Shown here in pieces: positions 8,605 to 16,010 of a DNA stretch of 19,637 bases; positions within the stretch are counted from its first letter, which is position 1; each line of letters starts with the position of its first letter. Source of the DNA: RGIG5681 sp034180345. Lineage in GTDB: Bacteria > Bacillota_I > Bacilli_A > Erysipelotrichales > Erysipelotrichaceae. The position numbers and the translations under genes are program-made. The DNA lies in NCBI GenBank assembly GCA_034180345.1, contig JAXFOQ010000004.1:1-19637 (forward strand). The letters are read 5' to 3'. The notes below the pieces were generated by a model that was not told where the DNA came from, did no database searches, and saw only the letters and a program-made list of their open reading frames with translations.

Positions 8605-9179
8605 TACTTAGCCTCCATTAATTCTATTAATTGTTTATAACATAATGCTTTTTCTTCTTCATTCATCAAGCGTTTTTTAGCATCATGATTTTCAACGGTA
8701 TCAAAATGCACTGCAATCGGTTTCCCATCAACAAACTTGAATAACGCTGGGACAAAAATTTTCTCTTTAACCAAAGCCTTTACAATCTGATAATTAGCTA
8801 CATACTCAGCATTGTCATCATTACGCAAGTCGTGATTATCCTGATCGCGCACCGTAACATAATAAACCTTTGTCTTTAAATCCTTGCTGGCATTAAGCAA
8901 TATCGGTAGCAATTGTTGACACCATGGGCAAGTCTTGAAAGTATAAAGAAGCACAAATGTTTCTTTAGCTTCAACCTTCTTGACAACATCATTAAAACCA
9001 ATGTTGATGAATTGCTGATCTTTAATTGTTTCATTATAAATTGATAAAGTTTTTTCTTTATCGTAGTTAGTGGTATCTACTTCACAATTTTCATTTGTAT
9101 TACAACCCATATCTTTGTCCTTTACTTGGCAACCATATGCCACAAAAAAACATAATATTATAATAAATATTTTTTTCAT
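8604..9179 (-). CDS. Thioredoxin-like lipoprotein with CPWC active site
   Basis: A 191-residue exported protein. A short Lys-Lys start and hydrophobic stretch (residues 3-15) lead to AYGC with C17 as the likely lipidated cysteine, although Tyr at -2 is not the classical lipobox. Two more cysteines (C26, C32) follow in a flexible Asn/Asp-rich linker. A thioredoxin fold spans about 55-190, with CPWC at 84-87 and a likely cis-proline at P144 (FVPALF). It is expected to act as a thiol oxidoreductase or disulfide-handling protein on the outer face of the membrane. A GTG at 9188 is in frame, but AAAGGTG is placed 6 bases before the ATG at 9179, which I chose. It follows copA by 33 bases with no terminator between, so it is co-transcribed and may maintain thiols of copper-stressed proteins or metallate a target. 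That role is inferred from position only. Confidence 0.8.
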   Translation of the reverse strand: MKKIFIIILCFFVAYGCQVKDKDMGCNTNENCEVDTTNYDKEKTLSIYNETIKDQQFINIGFNDVVKKVEAKETFVLLYTFKTCPWCQQLLPILLNASKDLKTKVYYVTVRDQDNHDLRNDDNAEYVANYQIVKALVKEKIFVPALFKFVDGKPIAVHFDTVENHDAKKRLMNEEEKALCYKQLIELMEAK

Positions 9180-9212
9180 AATGTTCACCTTTCAATTAAT
9201 TGTAACAAATTT

Positions 9213-9422
9213 TTAATCTTTATTATTAGTAATTTCAATAACTTTATAACCAGCCTCTTCAATAACTGACTTAATTTTCGTATCATCAACACCATTATCA
9301 CTGAAAATAGCCTTGCTACTATCTTTAGAAACTGTGGCCTTAATTCCTAATTTAGCCAAGCTATCAGTTACATGTTTTTCACAATGTCCACACATCATAC
9401 CTTCAATTTTAACTTCCTTCAT
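9213..9422 (-). CDS. Possible separate CopZ-like chaperone from an internal start in copA
   Basis: Within copA, AAGGAGG (9431-9437) is followed after 8 bases by an in-frame ATG (9422), which is ideal initiation spacing. The resulting 69-residue product would be a complete heavy-metal-associated domain starting MKEVKIEGMMCGHC, with length, start and composition of a stand-alone CopZ copper chaperone. The simplest history is fusion of a copZ gene to copA with its ribosome-binding site retained. It may still be translated separately; no transcript or protein evidence is available here. Confidence 0.5.
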   Translation of the reverse strand: MKEVKIEGMMCGHCEKHVTDSLAKLGIKATVSKDSSKAIFSDNGVDDTKIKSVIEEAGYKVIEITNNKD

Positions 9423-11561
9423 ACCATTAACCTCCTTCTTATTCAACTTATTAATTCTAAGTGCATTAGATAGTACTACTATACTACTAATACTCATCAT
9501 TATGGCTCCAAACATCGGATTTAACTTAATACCCATAAAACCAAATAAGCCAGCTGCCATCGGAATTAAAAGTGAGTTATAAAATAATGACCAAAATAAA
9601 TTCTGTTTAATAATTCGCATCGTCATTTTAGAAATATCCATCAGATAAATAATATCTGTTAAATCATTCTTCATTAAAACCACATCACTGACCTCGAAGG
9701 CCAAATCACTACCACTACCTAAAGTTATCGCAATGTCCGCCTCACTAAGGGCAATAGCATCATTAATGCCATCACCAACCATCGCTGTAAGACCGCTGGC
9801 TTTAGTCTTTTTGACAATGTCATACTTGTCATCAGGATTAATCATACTAAAATAACTATTAATTTGAAGTTCCTTAGCCATCTTTTTGGCAACAATATCA
9901 TTATCACCAGTACACATAATCACATTTACACCACGCTTATTAAAATCACCAACAGCTTCCTTACTGGTGTTTTTTAAAACATCACTAAAATAAATATAGG
10001 CACATAATTCATGATTAAAAGCATATAAAAGATATGAATAACCAGCTTTTTGAGCCTCATTGATAATTTTTTCATCAACGATTATTTGATGTTCATTAAA
10101 TAATCTAATATTACCTAACAAATAACTGTCATTGCCAATACTAGCCTCAATACCCCTGCCTGATTTTTCAACATAGTAATCAATATCAATAAATTCTCGA
10201 CCTAAATCTTCAACGATACTTTTAGCGATAGGATGATTAGATTTTGTTTCCAAAGCCTTAACCATTCTTTTAGCAGTTTCATCTTTAAAATAAGATTTCA
10301 CAATCGTTAATTTATTCTCGGTAAGAGTGCCAGTTTTGTCCATAACGATATTTTTAAGATCATAGATCTTTTCTAACACCGCAGCGTTTTTAAGTAGTAT
10401 TCCCTGTTTAGAGGCTACACCACCAGCTACTGCAATAGCACTAGGAGTTGCCAAACCAAGAGCGCAGGGACAGGAAATAACCAAAACACTCAAGGCATAA
10501 TTCATTGCCAATTCAAAATCCTTGCCAATTAAAAACCACACAATAAAAGTAACTAAAGCAATCACTATGATTGACGGTACAAAATAAGCTGATATTCGAT
10601 CGACAATTCTTTCAATCGGTAGTTTATTACTTCCTACCTCTTGGCACATTTTAATAATTTTATCCAAGACATTATTACCGTTATGATGAATAACTTTAGC
10701 CTTAATGTAGGCACCGATATTAATTGAACCTCCAAGGATTTGATCGTTGATACCCTTTAATATGGGCAGACTTTCACCACTGATTAAAGATTCATTGACT
10801 TCTGTTTCCCCTTCGATAATAATACAATCAATCGGGATAACCTCACCCTGTCTAACTTCAATCAAATCACCAACCAAAACCTCATCAACCCTAATATCAA
10901 TTACTTCACCATCTCTAATAACTTTGGCAAACTTCGGTTTTAAGGCAGCCAGTTTTGAAATTTCACCTACAGTTTTTAACTTGCTTAATTTCTCCAAGTG
11001 TTTACCGATTGAAACAATCACCAAAATCATAGCTCCAGTTTCGAAATATAAGTGATATTCTAAAAAACCATTATTAATTTTAAACATCGCATATAGACTA
11101 TAGATAAAGGCTGAACTGGAACTTAAAAAAATCAGAGTATCCATATTAGGAGTCAATTTAATCAAGCTTTTAAAACCCGAAGCAAAATAATGTCGATGAA
11201 TAATAAAAATAATAATGGTCAGTATCATTTGAATTAAACCACGATAGACAAGTTTAAGTCCAAACATATACGCCCCAAACATATGTCCCATACTAAAATA
11301 CATCAAGGTTAACATTAAAATAATTGATAAAATTAATCTATACTTATGTTTATTTTCATAAGGGTCAAAAACAACCTCATAACCCAAATTATTAACTGTA
11401 TTAACAACTAATTGATCATCAACCCTATCACCCTCAACATATAACTTATTATTCATTAAGTCGATATTTGCAGAAAGACCATCAATTTTATTGATATTTT
11501 TTTCAATTGTATTCTTACACATAGCACAGCTCATACCTTTAATATCATACATTTTCTTCAT
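9213..11561 (-). CDS. copA: Cu+-exporting P1B-type ATPase with fused C-terminal CopZ-like domain
   Basis: A 782-residue integral membrane copper pump. An N-terminal heavy-metal-binding domain carries CAMC (12-15). It is followed by six membrane helices to CPC (364-366), the actuator SGES (261-264), the phosphorylation site DKTGT (D408), the HP nucleotide motif (443-444) and GDGIND (596-601). The last two helices carry YN (661-662) and the Met/Ser-rich stretch around 681-693, typical of Cu+ rather than Zn/Cd pumps. After the last helix a second metal-binding domain with CGHC (724-727) is fused. N-terminal domains are common in this family, but a C-terminal one is less so. An internal Shine-Dalgarno and ATG precede this domain. 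The start at 11561 has a modest GGTGGTGA about 8 bases upstream. It is first gene of an operon with the thioredoxin-like lipoprotein, pepV and the HAD gene, and divergent from the aminopeptidase gene. Confidence 0.95.
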   Translation of the reverse strand: MKKMYDIKGMSCAMCKNTIEKNINKIDGLSANIDLMNNKLYVEGDRVDDQLVVNTVNNLGYEVVFDPYENKHKYRLILSIILMLTLMYFSMGHMFGAYMFGLKLVYRGLIQMILTIIIFIIHRHYFASGFKSLIKLTPNMDTLIFLSSSSAFIYSLYAMFKINNGFLEYHLYFETGAMILVIVSIGKHLEKLSKLKTVGEISKLAALKPKFAKVIRDGEVIDIRVDEVLVGDLIEVRQGEVIPIDCIIIEGETEVNESLISGESLPILKGINDQILGGSINIGAYIKAKVIHHNGNNVLDKIIKMCQEVGSNKLPIERIVDRISAYFVPSIIVIALVTFIVWFLIGKDFELAMNYALSVLVISCPCALGLATPSAIAVAGGVASKQGILLKNAAVLEKIYDLKNIVMDKTGTLTENKLTIVKSYFKDETAKRMVKALETKSNHPIAKSIVEDLGREFIDIDYYVEKSGRGIEASIGNDSYLLGNIRLFNEHQIIVDEKIINEAQKAGYSYLLYAFNHELCAYIYFSDVLKNTSKEAVGDFNKRGVNVIMCTGDNDIVAKKMAKELQINSYFSMINPDDKYDIVKKTKASGLTAMVGDGINDAIALSEADIAITLGSGSDLAFEVSDVVLMKNDLTDIIYLMDISKMTMRIIKQNLFWSLFYNSLLIPMAAGLFGFMGIKLNPMFGAIMMSISSIVVLSNALRINKLNKKEVNGMKEVKIEGMMCGHCEKHVTDSLAKLGIKATVSKDSSKAIFSDNGVDDTKIKSVIEEAGYKVIEITNNKD

Positions 11562-11580
11562 AATCGTTCATCACCACCTA

Positions 11581-11609
11581 TTTATATTAAATTTAATATC
11601 CTTTTTTAA
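11581..11609 (-). promoter_or_regulatory. Candidate copA promoter with 16-bp palindrome (possible operator)
   Basis: A plausible copA -10 TATAAA (11581-11586) and weak -35 TTAAAA (11604-11609) are 17 bases apart. ATATTAAATTTAATAT (11584-11599) is a perfect palindrome lying in the spacer and touching the -10, where a repressor would act. No CopY-type box (TACA..TGTA) is present. The palindrome is purely A/T and could be coincidental. Confidence 0.35.
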
Positions 11610-11640
11610 GTAATTCAAGTCATTTGATTAAGTAAAAGTA

Positions 11641-11652
11641 TATAATGTTGTT
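11641..11652 (+). promoter_or_regulatory. Promoter of the Xaa-Pro aminopeptidase operon, probably leaderless
   Basis: A perfect -10 box TATAAT (11641-11646) is followed by GTTGTT and then the ATG. The expected transcription start therefore coincides with the start codon. No good -35 is found at 16-18 bases, and no Shine-Dalgarno sequence precedes the gene. Confidence 0.6.
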
Positions 11653-13407
11653 ATGGACAAATATATAAGTAAAATACAAGGCTTGATGAAAAGCCACAAT
11701 ATTGACATCTATTATCTAACTACATCCGATGATCATCTTTCAGAATATATCCCTGAACATTATCGTCTGATTAAATTTTTAACTGGTTTTAGTGGTTCGC
11801 TGGCAAAAATGCTGATAACTCAAGACAAAGCCTATCTTTGGGTTGATGGTCGCTATCATAAACAAGCCGACCAAGAGGTAACAAGCAAGCTGATTGAAGT
11901 AATGAAAGAAGGTAAGAATGGGGTTAAATCAATCCAGGAATTTTTAGCCGATTATCACCACCAAACCCTAGCCTTTGATGGTAAATTAACATCATATAAA
12001 TTCATCAGCGAATTTTGCGAAACGATGAACTTAGTATCTATCGATTTAGTCTCTGAATTATACGAAGATCGCCCAGCGCTGATTAAGGAGCCTATTTTTG
12101 AACTCGATCTTAAATATACTGGAGTATCAAGAGAAGCTAAAATTAAAGCTATTAAAAATATTTATCAGGACAACACCCTAATTGTTGGTAATCTTGAAGA
12201 AATTGCCTACTTACTGAATTTAAGAGGCAAAGACATCAAGCACACCCCTGTCTTTAGATCCTTTGTAATCTATACTGATAATAATCTTTATTTATTTATA
12301 GACTATGAAAAAATATCACCAGAATTAAATGATAAATTAAGAAATGATAACATCATTCTGAAAGAATATGATGAATACTATCGTTTTTTGAATACCCTAA
12401 CCAAACAAAATATTTTTATTGATCTATCAAAAATAAATTATGAAACCATTGATAATCTTCATAAGTCCAATCATATCCATGATGAAGCCAGTGCTTTAAA
12501 TATGCTGAAAGCCATTAAAAATGATGTTGAAATTGAAGGCATGAAAAAAGCCCATCTTTATGATGCCGTCAGTTTAATCAGACTATATATGTGGCTTGAT
12601 AAAATTGATCTTACAACCATCAACGAACTTGATGTAGCTAAAAAATTAAATAGTTTAAGACTTGAATATAAGGCCTTTGATTTAAGTTTTTCATCAATTA
12701 TCGCCTACAATGAAAATGCTGCTATGATGCACTATAACCCTGAAAATCAAATACCAAAACAACTTGATAATCAGGGAATTTTGTTGATGGACAGTGGTGG
12801 CCACTATCTTGAAGGCACAACTGACATTACTCGTACCATTGCCCTAGGTCCAATAAGTGATGAAATTAAAAAATACTACACCCTTACCCTTAGAAGTATG
12901 TTTAATCTGGCTGATGTTAAATTCATTAAATGTATGAATGGTCAACAACTGGATATATTGGCTCGGATGTATTTATGGAAGGAGGGGGTTGATTATCGCT
13001 GTGGTACAGGACACGGTGTTGGACAAACCCTTTCTGTCCATGAAGCTCCACCAAGTATTAGATTTAGAGATACCATTGGTGGAAGTGAAAAAATACCATT
13101 TAAAAAGGGTATGGTTGTTAGTGATGAGCCAGGAGTATATTTTGAAGGAAAATACGGTATCAGATTAGAAAATTTACTATACTGTGATGACTATCTAAGC
13201 AATGAATATGGTGATTTCCTATGTTTTAAACACTTAACCTTTGTACCCTTTGATCACAAGTTAATTGATTTAAAATATTTAGATGATGAAACTTTAAAAC
13301 TACTCAATGAATATCATCAGGCTTGTTTTGACAAGGTTTCGCCATTGCTGGAAAATGAAGAAGAAATTAATTATTTAAGAAATATCACAAGGAGTATTAA
13401 GCGATGA
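11653..13407 (+). CDS. pepP: Xaa-Pro aminopeptidase (M24B), long three-domain form
   Basis: A 584-residue cytosolic metalloaminopeptidase that removes the N-terminal residue before proline. The length matches the long aminopeptidase-P type with two creatinase-like N-terminal domains (about 1-300), a pita-bread catalytic domain (about 305-520) and a C-terminal tail. Dinuclear metal ligands are visible: D380 (LMDSGG), D391 (TTDITRT), H454 (TGHGVG), E492 (DEPGVYFE) and E506 (RLEN). The start is set by the -10 box exactly 6 bases upstream. It overlaps the exonuclease gene by 4 bases (ATGA), so both are one operon. The symbol pepP is used loosely; E. coli PepP is shorter. Confidence 0.9.
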   Translation: MDKYISKIQGLMKSHNIDIYYLTTSDDHLSEYIPEHYRLIKFLTGFSGSLAKMLITQDKAYLWVDGRYHKQADQEVTSKLIEVMKEGKNGVKSIQEFLADYHHQTLAFDGKLTSYKFISEFCETMNLVSIDLVSELYEDRPALIKEPIFELDLKYTGVSREAKIKAIKNIYQDNTLIVGNLEEIAYLLNLRGKDIKHTPVFRSFVIYTDNNLYLFIDYEKISPELNDKLRNDNIILKEYDEYYRFLNTLTKQNIFIDLSKINYETIDNLHKSNHIHDEASALNMLKAIKNDVEIEGMKKAHLYDAVSLIRLYMWLDKIDLTTINELDVAKKLNSLRLEYKAFDLSFSSIIAYNENAAMMHYNPENQIPKQLDNQGILLMDSGGHYLEGTTDITRTIALGPISDEIKKYYTLTLRSMFNLADVKFIKCMNGQQLDILARMYLWKEGVDYRCGTGHGVGQTLSVHEAPPSIRFRDTIGGSEKIPFKKGMVVSDEPGVYFEGKYGIRLENLLYCDDYLSNEYGDFLCFKHLTFVPFDHKLIDLKYLDDETLKLLNEYHQACFDKVSPLLENEEEINYLRNITRSIKR

Positions 13408-14150
13408 AATTAATAAGTTGGAATGTTAATGGTCTTAGAGCTTGTGCCAAAAAGGGTTTTTTTGATTTTTTAAATCAGGAGCAACCCGATATTATGGCCC
13501 TGCAAGAAACTAAGATGCAAAGATCACAATTAGAGTTTGACTTCCCTGGCTATCATTTATATATGAATGATGCTGAGAAAAAGGGTTATAGTGGTACTTT
13601 AATCATCACCAAACAAAGACCATTAAATGTCAGTTATGATTTTAAAAAAGAACACCCTAAAGAAGGTCGGGTAATAACTTTAGAATTTGAAGACTTCTTC
13701 TTTGTTGATGCCTATGTTCCTAACAGTAAGGATGGACTTAAACGCCTTGATTATCGCATGATGTGGGAAGATGATTTAAGGGACCATCTAAGTGAACTGG
13801 ATAAAATTAAACCTGTTATCTACTGTGGTGATCTTAATGTTGCCCACAATGAAATTGATTTAAAAAATCCTGATGCCAATCATAAAAATGCTGGCTTTTC
13901 AGATGAAGAAAGAAATAAATTTAGTGAATTATTAGCTGCGGGATTTATTGATTCATTTAGAACACTATATCCTGATAAAATTCAATATAGTTGGTGGAGT
14001 TATCGTACTTTCGCTCGCGCAAAGGGCATCGGATGGAGAATTGATTATTTTGTCCTGTCAAAAAGACTACAAGCACAAATAAATGATGCCATCATTTATG
14101 ATTCTATCGAAGGAAGTGATCACTGCCCTGTAGGACTATTATTAAAATAA
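13404..14150 (+). CDS. xth: Exodeoxyribonuclease III / AP endonuclease
   Basis: A 248-residue Mg-dependent DNA repair enzyme of the ExoIII/ExoA family. It cleaves abasic sites and trims 3' blocked ends in base excision repair. Key residues are N7 (WNVNGLR), E35 (LQETK), Y104 (AYVPNS), D143 and N145 (GDLNVAHNEID), and the final D239-H240 pair (GSDHCP). It is full length. AGGAG lies 9 bases before the ATG, which overlaps the aminopeptidase stop. The stop codon is buried in a terminator hairpin shared with the convergent chorismate mutase gene. In Gram-positive bacteria the gene is also named exoA. Confidence 0.95.
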   Translation: MKLISWNVNGLRACAKKGFFDFLNQEQPDIMALQETKMQRSQLEFDFPGYHLYMNDAEKKGYSGTLIITKQRPLNVSYDFKKEHPKEGRVITLEFEDFFFVDAYVPNSKDGLKRLDYRMMWEDDLRDHLSELDKIKPVIYCGDLNVAHNEIDLKNPDANHKNAGFSDEERNKFSELLAAGFIDSFRTLYPDKIQYSWWSYRTFARAKGIGWRIDYFVLSKRLQAQINDAIIYDSIEGSDHCPVGLLLK

Positions 14151-14170
14151 CCATTACTAATGGTTATTTT
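14144..14170. terminator. Shared bidirectional terminator between xth and the chorismate mutase gene
   Basis: Perfect 10-bp arms AATAACCATT (14146-14155) and AATGGTTATT (14159-14168) enclose a 3-base loop. On the plus strand seven T follow; on the minus strand a shorter TTTT tract follows. The stop codons of both convergent genes (14148-14150 and 14157-14159) lie in the hairpin, which also encodes the end of the mutase gene. Confidence 0.85.
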
Positions 14171-14426
14171 TTTCATGATTTTGATAATCTTTAGAAATAT
14201 TGACATAATTTTTAAGAAAGGCCAAATAATAGGTTTTTAAAGGTTCTTTTAAGTCTGAACTTAAACCTTCAAACATCTCTTGTTCGCGTTTGGGATCATA
14301 AACATTCATATCATGAAGTTTTTTATACTCAATGACCCTGCTCACCACTGACATTCTTTTGATAAATAAAGTTTTTAATTCTTTATCAATTAAATCAATC
14401 TCACTGCGTAATTCTTTAATATTCAT
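14157..14426 (-). CDS. Chorismate mutase, AroQ class, stand-alone
   Basis: An 89-residue all-helical enzyme converting chorismate to prephenate for Phe/Tyr synthesis. Active-site residues align with the E. coli AroQ domain four positions earlier: R7, R24, K35, D44, R47, E48 and Q82. It is a free-standing domain rather than fused to prephenate dehydratase or DAHP synthase. A GTG at 14429 is in frame, but GAGG lies 6 bases before the ATG at 14426, which overlaps the upstream TGA by one base, so I chose ATG. It is the second gene of a two-gene operon behind a small membrane protein, with no other aromatic-pathway genes in the window. Confidence 0.88.
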   Translation of the reverse strand: MNIKELRSEIDLIDKELKTLFIKRMSVVSRVIEYKKLHDMNVYDPKREQEMFEGLSSDLKEPLKTYYLAFLKNYVNISKDYQNHEKNNH

Positions 14427-14848
14427 CACTTACCTCTTTCAATGTAGCTATGCATCAACATACATGTTTTTCGTTGATTAAATATTTCCGATTTATAAAC
14501 TTTACCATTGGTAAGTTCAATTACCAATAAATCATTATCACGATGTTTTTCATACTGCCAAGTTATGATTTCATCATAATAAAGCAGATGGCAATTATCT
14601 CTTTCAACCGTATTATAAATAATCATATAATTTTCTCTAAAAATCATCAATGTGCGCTTAGGAAGGAAGATTAAAGCATAGATACAAGTTATTCCGATAC
14701 CCAATCCAACATATATTAATTGACCAAAGTTAAACAACAATAATGAAAAGGCAATTAAAAATATCAATAATAAATTAGGTTTGGCATTAATAACGATTTG
14801 ATTTTTTTCAATCGGTAATTCATTTATATTAATCAACTTGCTTTTCAT
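14426..14848 (-). CDS. Two-TM membrane protein of unknown function
   Basis: A 140-residue protein I do not recognise. Two adjacent hydrophobic helices (about 26-42 and 44-62) form a hairpin, followed by a KR-positive turn and a cytoplasmic C-terminal part (about 66-140) that looks beta-rich. It resembles bacterial PH-like domain proteins in layout (membrane hairpin followed by a small beta domain), but that is only a resemblance. Its ATG lies exactly 6 bases after an extended -10 box and has no Shine-Dalgarno site, so the mRNA is probably leaderless. It is coupled to the chorismate mutase gene by a one-base stop/start overlap and divergent from tgt. Confidence 0.75.
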   Translation of the reverse strand: MKSKLININELPIEKNQIVINAKPNLLLIFLIAFSLLLFNFGQLIYVGLGIGITCIYALIFLPKRTLMIFRENYMIIYNTVERDNCHLLYYDEIITWQYEKHRDNDLLVIELTNGKVYKSEIFNQRKTCMLMHSYIERGK

Positions 14849-14882
14849 ATCAATAGTATAACATTCATGTTATACTATTTTA
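14849..14882. promoter_or_regulatory. Palindromic divergent promoter between tgt and the membrane protein gene
   Basis: Perfect 13-bp arms AATAGTATAACAT (14852-14864) and ATGTTATACTATT (14867-14879) surround a two-base centre. Each arm carries an extended -10 box TGTTATACT: plus strand 14868-14876, minus strand 14855-14863. Exactly 6 bases separate each -10 from its start codon, the GTG of tgt at 14883 and the ATG at 14848. No convincing -35 box exists for either direction. Both mRNAs would start on the first base of their start codons. Confidence 0.75.
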
Positions 14883-16010
14883 GTGAAAAATTTTAATTTA
14901 GAAATATTACATAAAGACCCTAATTCAAGGGCTAGAACAACCAAAATCAATGTTTTTGGTAAAGAGGTGATGACACCTGTTTTTATGCCAGTTGGAACAC
15001 TTGCCAGTGTCAAATTTTTATCACCTGAAGACATCAAGAAAATTAATGCTTCCATCATCTTGTCGAATACCTATCATCTATGGCTAAGACCTGGTGAAGA
15101 TATTGTTGACCAAGCTGGCGGTATTCATAAATTTATGAATTACGATGGACCTGTGCTTACTGACAGTGGAGGCTTTCAAGTCTTCTCACTGGCCGATGCT
15201 CGCAAAATATCTGAAGAAGGTGTTTACTTTAAATCACACATTGACGGTAGTAAATTATTTTTATCTCCTGAAAAAGCAATTCAAATTCAACAAAAAATTG
15301 GTAGTGATATTGCCATGAGCTTTGATGAATGTATCCCCTATCCAAGTGATTATAACTATGCTAAAAAATCAGTTGCTAGAACTTTGCGATGGGCAAAACG
15401 CGGCAAAGATGCCCATTTTAGAAATGATCAAGCCTTATTCGGTATCGTTCAAGGTGGCGATTATGATGACCTTAGAAAAGAATGTGCTGAAGCCCTTGTT
15501 GAGATGGATTTTGATGGTTATTCAATCGGTGGTACTTCGGTTGGTGAAGATAAGGAAACAATGTATCGAATGATTGATTATTCAATTAAATATCTTCCTG
15601 AAAATAAACCTCGCTATTTAATGGGCGTAGGGGCAGTTAATGATATTCTTGAAGGAATTGAACGAGGTGTTGATATGTTTGACTGCGTACTTCCTACTAG
15701 AATTGCCAGACACGGAACTTTGATGACCAGTGTTGGACGCATCAATATCAAAAAAGCTATTTATAAAAATGATTTTACACCCCTAGATGCTAAATGCGAC
15801 TGTGAAACTTGCCAAAATTATACCAAGGCCTATCTAAATCATTTATTTAGATGCAATGAAGGTCTGGGTAATCGCTTATTATCAATTCATAATTTACGCT
15901 TTTTAATCAAACTTGTCGAAGATGCGCGAAAGGCTATCAATGAAGATCGCTTTCAAGAATTTAAAGCTGAAACACTAAAAAATTGTGGCTTTGATCAAAG
16001 GGGGTTTTAA
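14883..16010 (+). CDS. tgt: tRNA-guanine transglycosylase
   Basis: A 375-residue enzyme that exchanges guanine-34 of GUN-anticodon tRNAs for preQ1, or salvages queuine, on the route to queuosine. The substrate pocket LTDSGGFQVF has D93, and the nucleophile is D266 in FDCVLPTR. The TRIARHG loop is at 271-277. The zinc site is C304, C306, C309 and H335. The start is GTG, without a Shine-Dalgarno site but exactly 6 bases after an extended -10 box. The N-terminus (NFNLEILHKD) begins where Tgt proteins usually begin. The stop overlaps the start of queA by one base. Confidence 0.96.
   Translation: MKNFNLEILHKDPNSRARTTKINVFGKEVMTPVFMPVGTLASVKFLSPEDIKKINASIILSNTYHLWLRPGEDIVDQAGGIHKFMNYDGPVLTDSGGFQVFSLADARKISEEGVYFKSHIDGSKLFLSPEKAIQIQQKIGSDIAMSFDECIPYPSDYNYAKKSVARTLRWAKRGKDAHFRNDQALFGIVQGGDYDDLRKECAEALVEMDFDGYSIGGTSVGEDKETMYRMIDYSIKYLPENKPRYLMGVGAVNDILEGIERGVDMFDCVLPTRIARHGTLMTSVGRINIKKAIYKNDFTPLDAKCDCETCQNYTKAYLNHLFRCNEGLGNRLLSIHNLRFLIKLVEDARKAINEDRFQEFKAETLKNCGFDQRGF

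Noticed and set aside
11562..11652. CopY box or copper riboregulator
   Set aside because: No TACA..TGTA element or structured leader was seen in the copA-pepP gap.
14849..14882. preQ1 riboswitch in front of tgt
   Set aside because: Only 34 bases separate the divergent start codons, and the predicted transcript has no 5' leader.
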